The notes: generated by a model not told the origin, from the sequence alone. A DNA stretch of 10,059 bases from Actinomycetes bacterium (GCA_030631725.1 DAOVKO010000058.1:1-10059), one strand, 5' to 3'. Counted from the first letter of the stretch, positions 1 through 5,874 are shown. Program-made: numbers and translations.

Positions 1-1950
1 GACCCCCTCGGTTTGCAGCCCGTAGCCTTCACCGACTCAAAAGAGCTTGAAGAGTTGATTGCCTCCCCAGCTTCCAAAGCCCCCATGAAAAAACCCCTGC
101 CCCCCTTGCAGCTGATTTCCATATACCGCTCCGGCCGCGACTGGCATATCAGCACCAGTCCCTTGACCGGAAGCTTCCGCTACGATTCTGCCGATCCCTT
201 CCCCGAATACTTTCTGGGGGCAACTTCCGGCGGTATCTCCGCTGAGCTGAGCACCGGAGAAACCATGGGCGTCGTTCCCTCACTCATCGCCGACCAGGAC
301 GGCAATTTTATCGGCCTGACCATCCGCGGCATACTCGACCTCAAACAGAAATATAGAATCTGGAAAGGCCAGGATATTCTGGACGCCATCACCGGCGACC
401 TTGACGCAGATGATTTCCGCAATTCCCGCCAGGACCTGAAAAAGAAATACTCTCAGCTCTACCACCAAGTAAAGATTTACTACCGCCAGCCCAGCGAGGA
501 AAATTACGCCAGCAGACCTTTGCCCGAGCGAATCGTTTATGGCTTGGCCATCGACCCGGTCACTCTGCTGGTCCCCATGGAGATGTCCCGCCGCGAAGCC
601 AAACAGATCGAATCCATAGAGGTCCATCTTAACGGCCAAGACGAGCTTTCCGGCCGTTCAGTCAGCGCCCAAGCTGCCGACGCCCCCTCAGCCTCGAAGA
701 GCGAAACCTGCTCGGCTGAACTGCGGGGGTCCTATCGCGATTTCGCCGCTTTCGTTATTCGTGTCAAAGACGCTCGCTTCGGCAAATGGCTCGACCTCAA
801 CAACCAAGGCGAAATCTCCAGAGTTGTTCCTGTCCAAACCGTTCACGCTCGCCGAAGGTTCGGACGCAAAGACGTGAAAGTCTGGTATGCTCGCTGCCTG
901 CGTGAGACCAAGGGTTACGGCGATGCCATCCATCTGCAGCCTTCCTTGCCCATATTCGCCGGCTCGCTTCTCTTGGACCTGGACGGACGTTTGGCCGGAT
1001 TTTATCTCCGCCAAAGGTTGCCCGCCGAAGAACAGAGGATAATGGCCCGTGTGGGGCCTGAATACTACAGTTTGGGCCGGTCCGGATACGCTTCTTCCGG
1101 CTCGAGGATGATGCGCATCTTTGGCATTGACGAGATCGCGCCGGCCCTTCGTCGGCCTGACGATGCCTTTGACCCCAATATCCGCTCGATGAGCAAGGCC
1201 CAGGCCAAACGCCGAATGTGGCTGGGCATAGAGTACGTTCCCCTGAATCGAGAGTTGGCCAAGCGGGTGGACCTCGAACCCCTCACCAAGGACGGCTCGG
1301 TTGGTTTTGTGGTCAGTGCCGTTTACCAGGGCTCGCCGGCTGCCGATATAGGTATCCAAGCCGGAGACGTCCTTTTAAGCATCAAAGACACATCCGGCGA
1401 GTACCCCACCGAGTTGGGCAGCTCCCTCGCCAGGGGCCCACGTGGCCGATACGGCTTCTCCGGTCCTGCCGGGGCGAAGGTGTGGAGATCCCGCCGAAAC
1501 TTCCTAACCGAGTTTCTCGCCGCCATCGGTCAAAATAGATCCATAGAAGTTAGCTTCTGCTCACGGCGGGGCGCCGACGGCTGGAAGTTGCTCACCAAAA
1601 ACGTAAAGGTCCAGCTGGCCCCGTTGGATTATGACAGCGCCCAAAAGTACCGCGACCGACCCATCGGTCTGACCGTCCGCGACCTCACCTACGAGGTCCG
1701 CCAGGCGTTGAAGATGTCGCCCGATGCCCCTGGAGTCGTGGTCAGCAAGATTGAGGAAGGCACCCCCGCCGCCGTGGCAAAAATCAGCGAGGGCGAATTA
1801 ATCACCCGCATAGACAGTGACGAAATCGCCTCCGTTGACGACTTCGAAGCCAAAATCACCGCTGCCCGCGAAGCTGAGCTTGATACCGTGAAGGTCGAGA
1901 TCCTCCGACTCGGCAAGACCAGGGTGGCGGATTTGTCCCTGAGCAAATGA
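1..1950 (+). CDS. PDZ-domain protein with degenerate trypsin-like (HtrA-type) region, 5'-truncated
   Basis: The frame is open from base 1, so the gene most likely begins upstream; a TTG at 13 is the first possible start inside the window (residue 1 in this numbering, 645 residues to the stop). Two PDZ-like domains are visible at the C-terminus: about 402-535 (MWLGIEY..., GFVVSAVYQGSPAADIGIQ, AGDVLLSI) and about 548-640 (RPIGLTVRDL, GVVVSKIEEGTPAA, EGELITRIDSDEI). Upstream, about 172-335 reads like an HtrA-type chymotrypsin fold: a beta-strand GLAIDP where the His motif would follow, RDFAAFVIRV matching the 'DLAVL' Asp strand, and FAGSLLLDLDGRLAGF where active enzymes have GNSGGPLL-D-DG. The His and Ser are absent, while Asp (D243) appears kept. 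A second similar strand pair, VVPSLIADQDGNFIGL, lies at about 87-102. I infer a non-catalytic scaffold or sensor, probably exported; the missing N-terminus prevents a signal-peptide check. The stop overlaps the Nudix start by ATGA, implying co-translation. Confidence 0.8.
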   Translation, partial: DPLGLQPVAFTDSKELEELIASPASKAPMKKPLPPLQLISIYRSGRDWHISTSPLTGSFRYDSADPFPEYFLGATSGGISAELSTGETMGVVPSLIADQDGNFIGLTIRGILDLKQKYRIWKGQDILDAITGDLDADDFRNSRQDLKKKYSQLYHQVKIYYRQPSEENYASRPLPERIVYGLAIDPVTLLVPMEMSRREAKQIESIEVHLNGQDELSGRSVSAQAADAPSASKSETCSAELRGSYRDFAAFVIRVKDARFGKWLDLNNQGEISRVVPVQTVHARRRFGRKDVKVWYARCLRETKGYGDAIHLQPSLPIFAGSLLLDLDGRLAGFYLRQRLPAEEQRIMARVGPEYYSLGRSGYASSGSRMMRIFGIDEIAPALRRPDDAFDPNIRSMSKAQAKRRMWLGIEYVPLNRELAKRVDLEPLTKDGSVGFVVSAVYQGSPAADIGIQAGDVLLSIKDTSGEYPTELGSSLARGPRGRYGFSGPAGAKVWRSRRNFLTEFLAAIGQNRSIEVSFCSRRGADGWKLLTKNVKVQLAPLDYDSAQKYRDRPIGLTVRDLTYEVRQALKMSPDAPGVVVSKIEEGTPAAVAKISEGELITRIDSDEIASVDDFEAKITAAREAELDTVKVEILRLGKTRVADLSLSK

Positions 1951-2459
1951 TGCCCAAACGCCGCAGCATAAACAGACCGCCCACGGGTAAATTCACCTAT
2001 CGGCACGCTCGCCCCATGCTCACCGCCGACGCCGTGGTCCTTACCGAGCTCGACGGCAAGCTGAGGGTTCTGCTGGTCAAGCGAAAGAATCCCCCCTACC
2101 AGGGCTCCTGGGCCCTGCCCGGCGGATATGTAAACCAGAACGAACAGGCCCTGGAGGCTGCCAAACGCGAGTTGGCTGAGGAAACCCACCTGACCCGCGT
2201 AAAGCTCAAGCCCATCGGATTCTTCGACACCCCCGGCCGAGACCCCAGGGGTTGGACCGTTTCGGTTGTTCATTTGGGTTTCGTAGCCCCATCCAAACTT
2301 AGACAAGCTCGCCCCGGAGATGATGCCTGCGAAGTTACTTTTCTCCCCTTGCACACCAGAGCCGGCTTGGCCTTCGACCATGCCCGCATTCTTCGTTACG
2401 TCGCCCGCTGGCTCAAAGCCCACCCCGACACACTTGCCAAAACGTCCTACGTTTCTTAG
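1947..2459 (+). CDS. Nudix hydrolase, ADP-ribose pyrophosphatase-like
   Basis: A 170-residue single-domain Nudix protein. The Nudix box lies at residues 60-82: G60, E66, R74-E75 and the metal-binding pair E78-E79 are in the right spacing, but the usual Gly after EEx is His81 (EETHL). Other marks are TADAVV at 26-31, the WALPGGYV strand at 55-62, and DTPGRDPRGWTVSVVHLGFV at 94-113. The RDPRG segment is typical of the COG1051/NrtR-type ADP-ribose pyrophosphatase group, which splits ADP-ribose into AMP and ribose 5-phosphate. NrtR regulators carry a C-terminal winged helix; here only about 30 residues follow the Nudix fold (FDHARILRYVARWLKA), so an enzyme rather than a regulator is likelier. The start is ATG 1947, overlapping the preceding stop, or the next ATG at 1950; no strong Shine-Dalgarno is seen, consistent with translational coupling. 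The nearby nadA supports a NAD-related role. The exact substrate is uncertain. Confidence 0.85.
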   Translation: MMPKRRSINRPPTGKFTYRHARPMLTADAVVLTELDGKLRVLLVKRKNPPYQGSWALPGGYVNQNEQALEAAKRELAEETHLTRVKLKPIGFFDTPGRDPRGWTVSVVHLGFVAPSKLRQARPGDDACEVTFLPLHTRAGLAFDHARILRYVARWLKAHPDTLAKTSYVS

Positions 2460-2537
2460 TTCTTGATTTTTGATCTGTAATTTTAATATTTGATTTGTAG
2501 TTTTGATTTTTACTTTTTGATATTTGATTTTTTTATT
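2460..2537 (+). repeat. AT-rich TTGATTT heptamer-like repeat spacer before nadA
   Basis: The 78-nt gap between the Nudix stop and nadA is almost wholly T/A. It holds five TTGAT cores starting at 2463, 2490, 2503, 2517 and 2524, with spacings of 27, 13, 14 and 7, close to multiples of seven. It looks like a decayed TTGATTT tandem array. The array could act as an AT-rich promoter-like element, but I see no clean -35/-10 pair. Confidence 0.6.
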
Positions 2538-3626
2538 ATGCAGACACAAGAAGCCCTGCCCGAAGAAATCCTCAGTCTCTCCGACGCCCAGGTCCTAGAA
2601 CAAATCGCCGACTGCAAGCGCCGCCTGGGAAAGGACCTGGTGATCCTCGGCCACCATTACCAGCAGGACGCCGTCATCAGCTTTGCCGACTTCGTTGGCG
2701 ACTCGCTGGGCCTTTCCCGCCTGGCCGCCCAGCAGAGCCGGGCCCGCTGGATTGTTTTTTGCGGCGTGCACTTCATGGCCGAGTCCGCCGACATCCTCAC
2801 CGCTCCAGAGCAGATAGTCATCCTCCCGGACCTCTCCGCCGGCTGTTCCATGGCTGACATGGCCCGCCTGCCCGACGCCCAGGCCTGCTGGGAGCAGCTC
2901 AACTCCACGGGCTCCGACAAGATCGTGCCCATTACCTACGTCAATTCTTCTGCGGCCATCAAGGCCCTCGTCGGCCGTGTCGGGGGCCTCTGCTGTACCA
3001 GTAGCAATGCCGCTGCCGCCATCCGTTGGGCACTCGAGCGAGGCCAACGAATTCTCTTTCTACCCGACCAGCATCTTGGCCGAAATACCGCTTATCAAAT
3101 GGGCCATCCGCTCGAATCCATGGCCCTGTGGGACCCGGACAAGCTCGACGGCGGCCTCAATGCACACGAACTTGCCCACGCCAAGTTCATCCTCTGGAAC
3201 GGCTACTGTTCCGTCCACCAGATATTCCGCGAGGCTGACGTTCAGCGTGTCCGCAGCGAATCGCCCCAGACCACCATCATCGTCCACCCCGAATGCTGCT
3301 TTGAGGTCGTCCGGAAGTCCGACCGGATCGGCTCGACTGCCCAGATCATCAAGGCCATCGAACAAGCTGGGCCCGGCTCCAGTTGGGCCATCGGCACCGA
3401 GGTCAATCTCGTCGCCCGCTTGGCCGAGCGTCATCCCGACAAGCACATCGAGAGCCTTTCTCTGGTTCAGTGTCTTTGCGCCACCATGTACCGCGTGGAC
3501 CCCCGCCATTTGCTCCGCACCCTCCAGAGCCTCCTTCAAGGCCAAGTCATCAACCGCATCCAGGTCGACCCCGCCACCGCCGCCGACGCCAGACTAGCCC
3601 TGGAACGAATGCTGGAAATCAAATAG
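2538..3626 (+). CDS. nadA: Quinolinate synthase NadA
   Basis: NadA condenses iminoaspartate (from NadB or aspartate dehydrogenase) with dihydroxyacetone phosphate to give quinolinate, the first dedicated product of de novo NAD synthesis; it is a cytosolic [4Fe-4S] enzyme. The 362-residue reading from ATG 2538 matches usual NadA length and shows three homologous sub-domains with family signatures: LGHHYQ (37-42), FCGVHFMAESADIL (74-87), LPDLSAGCSMADM (96-108), ITYVNSSA (132-139), FLPDQHLGRNTA (174-185), WNGYCSVH (220-227), HPECCFEVV (250-258) and GTEVNLV (286-292). The likely cluster ligands are C103, C224 and one of the late cysteines, C314 (LCATMYRVDP) being the best candidate. The frame can be opened further upstream at TTG 2490, but those added residues are translated AT repeat, so ATG 2538 is preferred. 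No Shine-Dalgarno is obvious before it. It follows the Nudix gene on the same strand. Confidence 0.97.
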   Translation: MQTQEALPEEILSLSDAQVLEQIADCKRRLGKDLVILGHHYQQDAVISFADFVGDSLGLSRLAAQQSRARWIVFCGVHFMAESADILTAPEQIVILPDLSAGCSMADMARLPDAQACWEQLNSTGSDKIVPITYVNSSAAIKALVGRVGGLCCTSSNAAAAIRWALERGQRILFLPDQHLGRNTAYQMGHPLESMALWDPDKLDGGLNAHELAHAKFILWNGYCSVHQIFREADVQRVRSESPQTTIIVHPECCFEVVRKSDRIGSTAQIIKAIEQAGPGSSWAIGTEVNLVARLAERHPDKHIESLSLVQCLCATMYRVDPRHLLRTLQSLLQGQVINRIQVDPATAADARLALERMLEIK

Positions 3627-3651
3627 CCTTCGGCTATTATAAGCCGGAAGG
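3627..3651 (+). terminator. Hairpin at the nadA stop, weak terminator candidate
   Basis: The stem CCTTC-GGCT (3627-3635) pairs with AGCC-G-GAAGG (3642-3651): nine pairs with one bulged G and the loop ATTATA. It begins directly after the TAG stop and is followed by AATTTTC, a short U-run. That is weak for Rho-independent termination. The 3' arm also holds the AAGGAA that would serve as a Shine-Dalgarno for the 11-codon ORF at 3660, so it could instead control translation. Confidence 0.4.
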
Positions 3652-3659
3652 AATTTTCA

Positions 3660-3695
3660 ATGCCTACAGTCAAGTGGGGACGATCAATAACATGA
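3660..3695 (+). other. Possible 11-codon leader ORF coupled to the next gene
   Basis: ATG 3660 opens a short frame reading MPTVKWGRSIT and ending at TGA 3693-3695. It has a good Shine-Dalgarno (AAGGAA, about 3648-3653) six to eight bases upstream. Its stop overlaps the ATG of the downstream membrane-protein gene in the ATGA arrangement. The size is compatible with a leader peptide but also with chance; there is no homology evidence. Confidence 0.3.
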
Positions 3696-4174
3696 CTAAT
3701 GTTGCCATAGTTGTCCTTATTTTGTTCACACAACTGGCCACAGCGACGTTGGGCGTGTGCTTAGGTATGAAGCAAGAGGGGCTTCGCTCCAAACTTAAGT
3801 ACATAGTGCCTTTTGTCATGCTTGGTCTGGTCACTGTTGGCCTAACCGGATGGCAGGCCTACAGAACGCAGTCGCGTAGCCAAACGGTTCGCGAAGGGCT
3901 CGGGTCGCTCATCGGCGAGGGGCGTGCGATTCAGTTGCGATGTGCTGAGGAGTCTAGTCCAGTTCCTGAGCAAGAAGCGAATGAGTGGGCCTCAAAAGCC
4001 GAGACATTCCTTCGGGATCATCTTGGAGATTCCTATGTGAGTCGATTCCGGAGCCATGCAGGTCTGCCAATGTCGGCAACCACCATCTCATCCAACCCTC
4101 ACCGACAACTGTGGGGTAACATACATTTTCGCCTAGCGAGGCTGGAGCAGTTTTCCGAAGAGAACGTCAAGTAG
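3692..4174 (+). CDS. Small two-helix membrane protein, unknown family
   Basis: I do not recognise this 160-residue protein. The frame stays open back into nadA, but that part is an out-of-frame shadow of nadA; the first sensible start is ATG 3692, with a GGGGA Shine-Dalgarno at 3676-3680, eleven bases away. Two hydrophobic segments are clear: about 4-25 (VAIVVLILFTQLATATLGV) and about 38-54 (IVPFVMLGLVTVGLTGW), joined by a short basic loop (KQEGLRSKLK). The remaining ~105 residues are polar and probably form one soluble domain with mixed charge, including SRSQTVREGLGSLIGEGRAI and a predicted helical stretch EANEWASKAETFLRDHLG. A single Cys (84) lies in the soluble part. A helical hairpin followed by a soluble tail suggests a membrane-anchored accessory or sensory protein, but no function can be named. 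It converges on the NYN nuclease gene. Confidence 0.65.
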   Translation: MTNVAIVVLILFTQLATATLGVCLGMKQEGLRSKLKYIVPFVMLGLVTVGLTGWQAYRTQSRSQTVREGLGSLIGEGRAIQLRCAEESSPVPEQEANEWASKAETFLRDHLGDSYVSRFRSHAGLPMSATTISSNPHRQLWGNIHFRLARLEQFSEENVK

Positions 4175-4196
4175 CCGTTTTTACTACCCCAGCTTG

Positions 4197-4220
4197 CGGG
4201 CCACGTCTTTGGCCCGGGCC
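4197..4220. repeat. Palindromic repeat, copy A
   Basis: Inverted repeat CGGGCCA (4197-4203), loop CGTCTT, TGGCCCG (4210-4216). The 24-nt unit recurs in the same orientation at 5377-5400 with two mismatches. The two copies bracket the NYN gene and its leader. Neither strand has a U-tract after the hairpin, so it is not a normal terminator. On the minus strand both copies can be read as a peptide tail (RAKDVARKLG-stop and RAKEVAREMA-stop), so relics of a duplicated gene end are an alternative. Confidence 0.65.
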
Positions 4221-4245
4221 AGATCCCGATCGAGAAGCTAGGCGA

Positions 4246-4998
4246 TCAAGGTTGAATACCCAATTGCTGTGCAAAATTCTGGTAATCTATGATCAATGGC
4301 CAATCGGTAGCTTGATTCAATCGCCGAGCACCGCCCGGCAATAGCCTTCCGCCTCTTCGGCGAAAACTAACATTGATCACGTGCTTTCCGTAGTCTTTGA
4401 CTACTTGCACGGCTGGTACAAAATCTTGGTCCCCCGACACGATAACGGCGGCATCATAGGTGTCTTTCAGTACGATCAAATCTATACCCAATTTAACATC
4501 TACGGCCTTTTCCGAACCGAAACGCTTATAAAAAAGATTGTAGTTGATTGCCCCAGCTCTTCTAAATTCTATGGATCGATTCTGAGACGATATGCCATTC
4601 TGTACAGCTACCCAACCATTAAAACGACTGACCATTTGGTTCTTGCGATTCACTAGACCATTGCGAATGTGGTTCATCTTTGCTACGAGAGCATCTTCTT
4701 GCACTGAATCCAAAATGTTCCTAATTTTTCGATCTTTAGCAAGAACCTTTCTTAGCTTATCAGGCTCCGTATCAGCGAAAGGAAAGTGATATGGAAAAAA
4801 GTCAATTGATTCGGTGACATACCAATAAGTTCTAATTCTTTCACTGTTACCAATAGCTTCCTGTACAAACCAATCAAATAACTTCTCCCAGTCGGTTTTG
4901 GGGAGATAATCTTCTTGCTTAAATGATCCAACAAACAGATCAACAATTGTATGGCGAAAATTCTCCCCGTCGACAAAAACACAAACCCGTTTATCCAT
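4246..4998 (-). CDS. NYN-domain (LabA-like, PIN-superfamily) putative ribonuclease
   Basis: NYN domains are PIN-like folds expected to cut RNA with divalent metal. The 250-residue reading from ATG 4998 shows the family pattern: a first strand with acidic residue RVCVFVDGENF (4-14, D10), EKAVDVKLGIDLIVL (163-177, D167 and D173), and the signature IVSGDQDFVPAV (186-197, D190 and D192), then the strand KHVINVSF (205-212). The middle part, about 25-150, is less typical and charged, with a likely helical region DWFVQEAIGNSERIRTYWY. The C-terminal part after the fold is basic (FRRRGGRLLPGGARRL), a possible RNA contact. The frame extends to ATG 5013 and GTG 5067, but the extra residues are translated hairpins; ATG 4998 places the first beta-strand at the N-terminus as usual and has GGGG about ten bases upstream. 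The gene is AT-richer than the neighbouring operons, suggesting acquisition. LabA-like proteins of unknown role are the nearest comparison; the substrate is not predictable. Confidence 0.85.
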   Translation of the reverse strand: MDKRVCVFVDGENFRHTIVDLFVGSFKQEDYLPKTDWEKLFDWFVQEAIGNSERIRTYWYVTESIDFFPYHFPFADTEPDKLRKVLAKDRKIRNILDSVQEDALVAKMNHIRNGLVNRKNQMVSRFNGWVAVQNGISSQNRSIEFRRAGAINYNLFYKRFGSEKAVDVKLGIDLIVLKDTYDAAVIVSGDQDFVPAVQVVKDYGKHVINVSFRRRGGRLLPGGARRLNQATDWPLIIDYQNFAQQLGIQP

Positions 4999-5022
4999 AA
5001 ACGGTTGCCCCATATAAAGTGT

Positions 5023-5105
5023 GCGGGAGGCACGCAGCCTCCCGCCATTCTTTTGCGCTAAGGACACGCCCTAGCGCCAATTGTCAGGGGAGTCAAAGCT
5101 CCTCT
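5023..5105 (-). promoter_or_regulatory. Three consecutive hairpins in the NYN gene leader
   Basis: Three inverted repeats lie in line. H1: GCGGGAGGC (5023-5031), 5-nt loop, GCCTCCCGC (5037-5045), nine perfect pairs. H2: GCGCTAAGG (5055-5063), 5-nt loop, CCCTAGCGC (5069-5077), one mismatch. H3: AGGGGAG (5086-5092), 6-nt loop, CTCCTCT (5099-5105), one G-U pair. They fill the space between a TATAAT box and the start codon on the minus strand, so a transcript would begin near H3 and carry all three. This may be a structured leader, an attenuator or a protein-binding site. It matches no riboswitch class I know. Confidence 0.6.
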
Positions 5106-5111
5106 GCATAT

Positions 5112-5117
5112 ATTATA
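5112..5117 (-). promoter_or_regulatory. -10 element (TATAAT) of the NYN gene
   Basis: A perfect TATAAT on the minus strand, about 115 bases upstream of ATG 4998. No convincing -35 hexamer is found at 15-18 bases spacing. The predicted start of transcription lies about at the first hairpin of the leader. Confidence 0.4.
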
Positions 5118-5599
5118 CTCTCGTATCGGCTCCAATGGATAGAGTTTTTGAAGATTTTTTCTTATTTTCTGTAATTTCGTAACACACTTGATATCAGAGG
5201 GTTATAGGGTTTTAGACCCTAGTTTCAGCCTGTCATAGAAAAAATGTAGCCCCGAATCCAGTAAAAGTCCGGTAAATAGCCCCTCCCTCACCCTGATAGC
5301 TATTTCACATTGCCTCTACTTATATGACAAAAACTCCTAAAAACTGGGAACCCTAAGAATTTTTTAGGCCATCTCCCGGGCCACTTCTTTGGCCCGGACC
5401 GGCCCCCGGATGAGTTTCCTCGAATATGACTGGCTACCGAGCTGATAAACACTTAGGCAGCAGTGATGACCGTTTGGCAGTAGTTGAACAGTAGAGCAGT
5501 AGATCGCAGTGGAAAGGGCGCTTCTGTATATCTGGGTTTTGTCCAAATCGTGGCGTAGCCACGAAGTGCTCTCCTGTCTACTTTCTCCTTTCTACTGCT
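5118..5599. other. Gene-free AT-rich spacer with short repeats
   Basis: No convincing coding region is seen; a 60-codon minus-strand frame (5364-5546) lacks a start context and coding character. The spacer contains a 6-bp hairpin TAGGGT/ACCCTA (5205-5221), a TAGCCCC pair enclosing two TCCRGTAAA units (5247-5283), an AAATAGC/GCTATTT inverted repeat (5274-5305), palindromic repeat copy B (5377-5400), scattered CAGTAG motifs (5478-5502) and a CGTGGC/GCCACG hairpin (5549-5563). Confidence 0.5.
5377..5400. repeat. Palindromic repeat, copy B
   Basis: Second copy of the 24-nt unit at 4197-4220, in the same orientation with 22 of 24 bases equal. The stem here is one pair longer: CCGGGCCA (5376-5383), loop CTTCTT, TGGCCCGG (5390-5397). 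The stem is fully kept in both copies while the loop differs by one base, favouring selection on or recent copying of the palindrome. Confidence 0.65.
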
Positions 5600-5630
5600 C
5601 CATTTTGAGCGATTTGTTCGCTAAAAATGG
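5600..5630. repeat. Long hairpin touching the 3' end of tRNA-Tyr
   Basis: CCATTTTGAGCGA (5600-5612), loop TTTGT, TCGCTAAAAATGG (5618-5630): thirteen positions with one mismatch. Its right arm overlaps the discriminator and the last two acceptor bases of the tRNA. On the minus strand it forms part of the tRNA trailer, with U-residues before and A-residues after the core stem, so it is not a classical terminator. Confidence 0.55.
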
Positions 5631-5710
5631 GTAGGGCAGGATTCGAACCTGCGTAGGCTTACGCCAACGGGTTTACAGCCCGTCCCCATTAGCCACTCGG
5701 GCACCTACCC
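5628..5710 (-). tRNA. tRNA-Tyr (GUA)
   Basis: A class II tRNA reads on the minus strand. The acceptor stem GGGTAGG (5710-5704) pairs with CCTACCC (5635-5629), with discriminator A at 5628. The anticodon arm is ACGGG-CTGTAAA-CCCGT with anticodon GTA (5676-5674). The T arm is GCAGG-TTCGAAT-CCTGC. A long variable arm contains GGC-GTAA-GCC, as expected for bacterial tRNA-Tyr. The 3' CCA is not encoded (TTT follows), so a CCA-adding enzyme is needed. It stands alone with its own promoter. Confidence 0.95.
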
Positions 5711-5737
5711 AAAAAACTCGCGCCCCTCACCGCCAAA

Positions 5738-5766
5738 ATATTAGCCAAATACCTTCCCACCGTCAA
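5738..5766 (-). promoter_or_regulatory. Sigma70-type promoter of tRNA-Tyr
   Basis: On the minus strand, -35 TTGACG (5766-5761) and -10 TAATAT (5743-5738) are separated by exactly 17 bases. Transcription would begin about 20 bases before the tRNA. This is the best-matching promoter in the window. Confidence 0.7.
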
Positions 5767-5812
5767 GGGGCTATTCGCCCCATTCCTACTCTGCCCCTTC
5801 TTCCATCTGCGA

Positions 5813-5867
5813 AATCTGTGTAATCAGCGTCTAATTTCTGTGTTTCTTTGAATCAGTGTAATCAGTG
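5813..5867. repeat. Degenerate AATCAGTGT-type repeats
   Basis: Two 17-nt units (5813-5829 and 5851-5867) agree at 15 positions, of the form AATCWGTGTAATCAGYG. Each is itself two 8-9-nt halves (AATCAGTGT, AATCAGTG). The intervening TAATTTCTGTGTTTCTTTG resembles a further decayed unit. It lies in the spacer between tRNA-Tyr and the metallo-hydrolase gene. Confidence 0.55.
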
Positions 5868-5874
5868 AAGCTTG

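Noticed and set aside
688..1359. 223-codon open frame on the minus strand inside the PDZ gene
   Set aside because: It lies fully inside a gene with clear PDZ and strand motifs on the other strand, and its translation shows no family pattern.
2490..2537. Upstream TTG start of nadA
   Set aside because: The extra 16 residues are Phe/Ile/Asp translation of the TTGATTT repeat and have no ribosome-binding site.
1689..2549. 286-codon minus-strand frame covering the Nudix gene and AT spacer
   Set aside because: It is a mirror of the PDZ and Nudix coding regions plus a translated AT-rich repeat; the Nudix box on the plus strand is decisive.
3383..3691. N-terminal extension of the two-helix membrane protein into nadA
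   Set aside because: It is Pro/Arg/Ser-rich out-of-frame reading of nadA; ATG 3692 has a Shine-Dalgarno and begins the first hydrophobic helix.
5023..5054. Plus-strand terminator made by the H1 hairpin and CATTCTTTT
   Set aside because: No plus-strand gene ends nearby; the stem fits the minus-strand leader better.
4999..5067. Longer NYN protein from GTG 5067 or ATG 5013
   Set aside because: The added residues come from the leader hairpins, and the family's first strand begins at the 4998 start.
5364..5546. 60-codon minus-strand frame
   Set aside because: No ribosome-binding site, repeat-derived content, no recognisable domain. Only its last ~10 residues resemble the copy A tail.
5813..5867. 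CRISPR array
   Set aside because: Units are short, degenerate and lack regular spacers; no cas gene is near.
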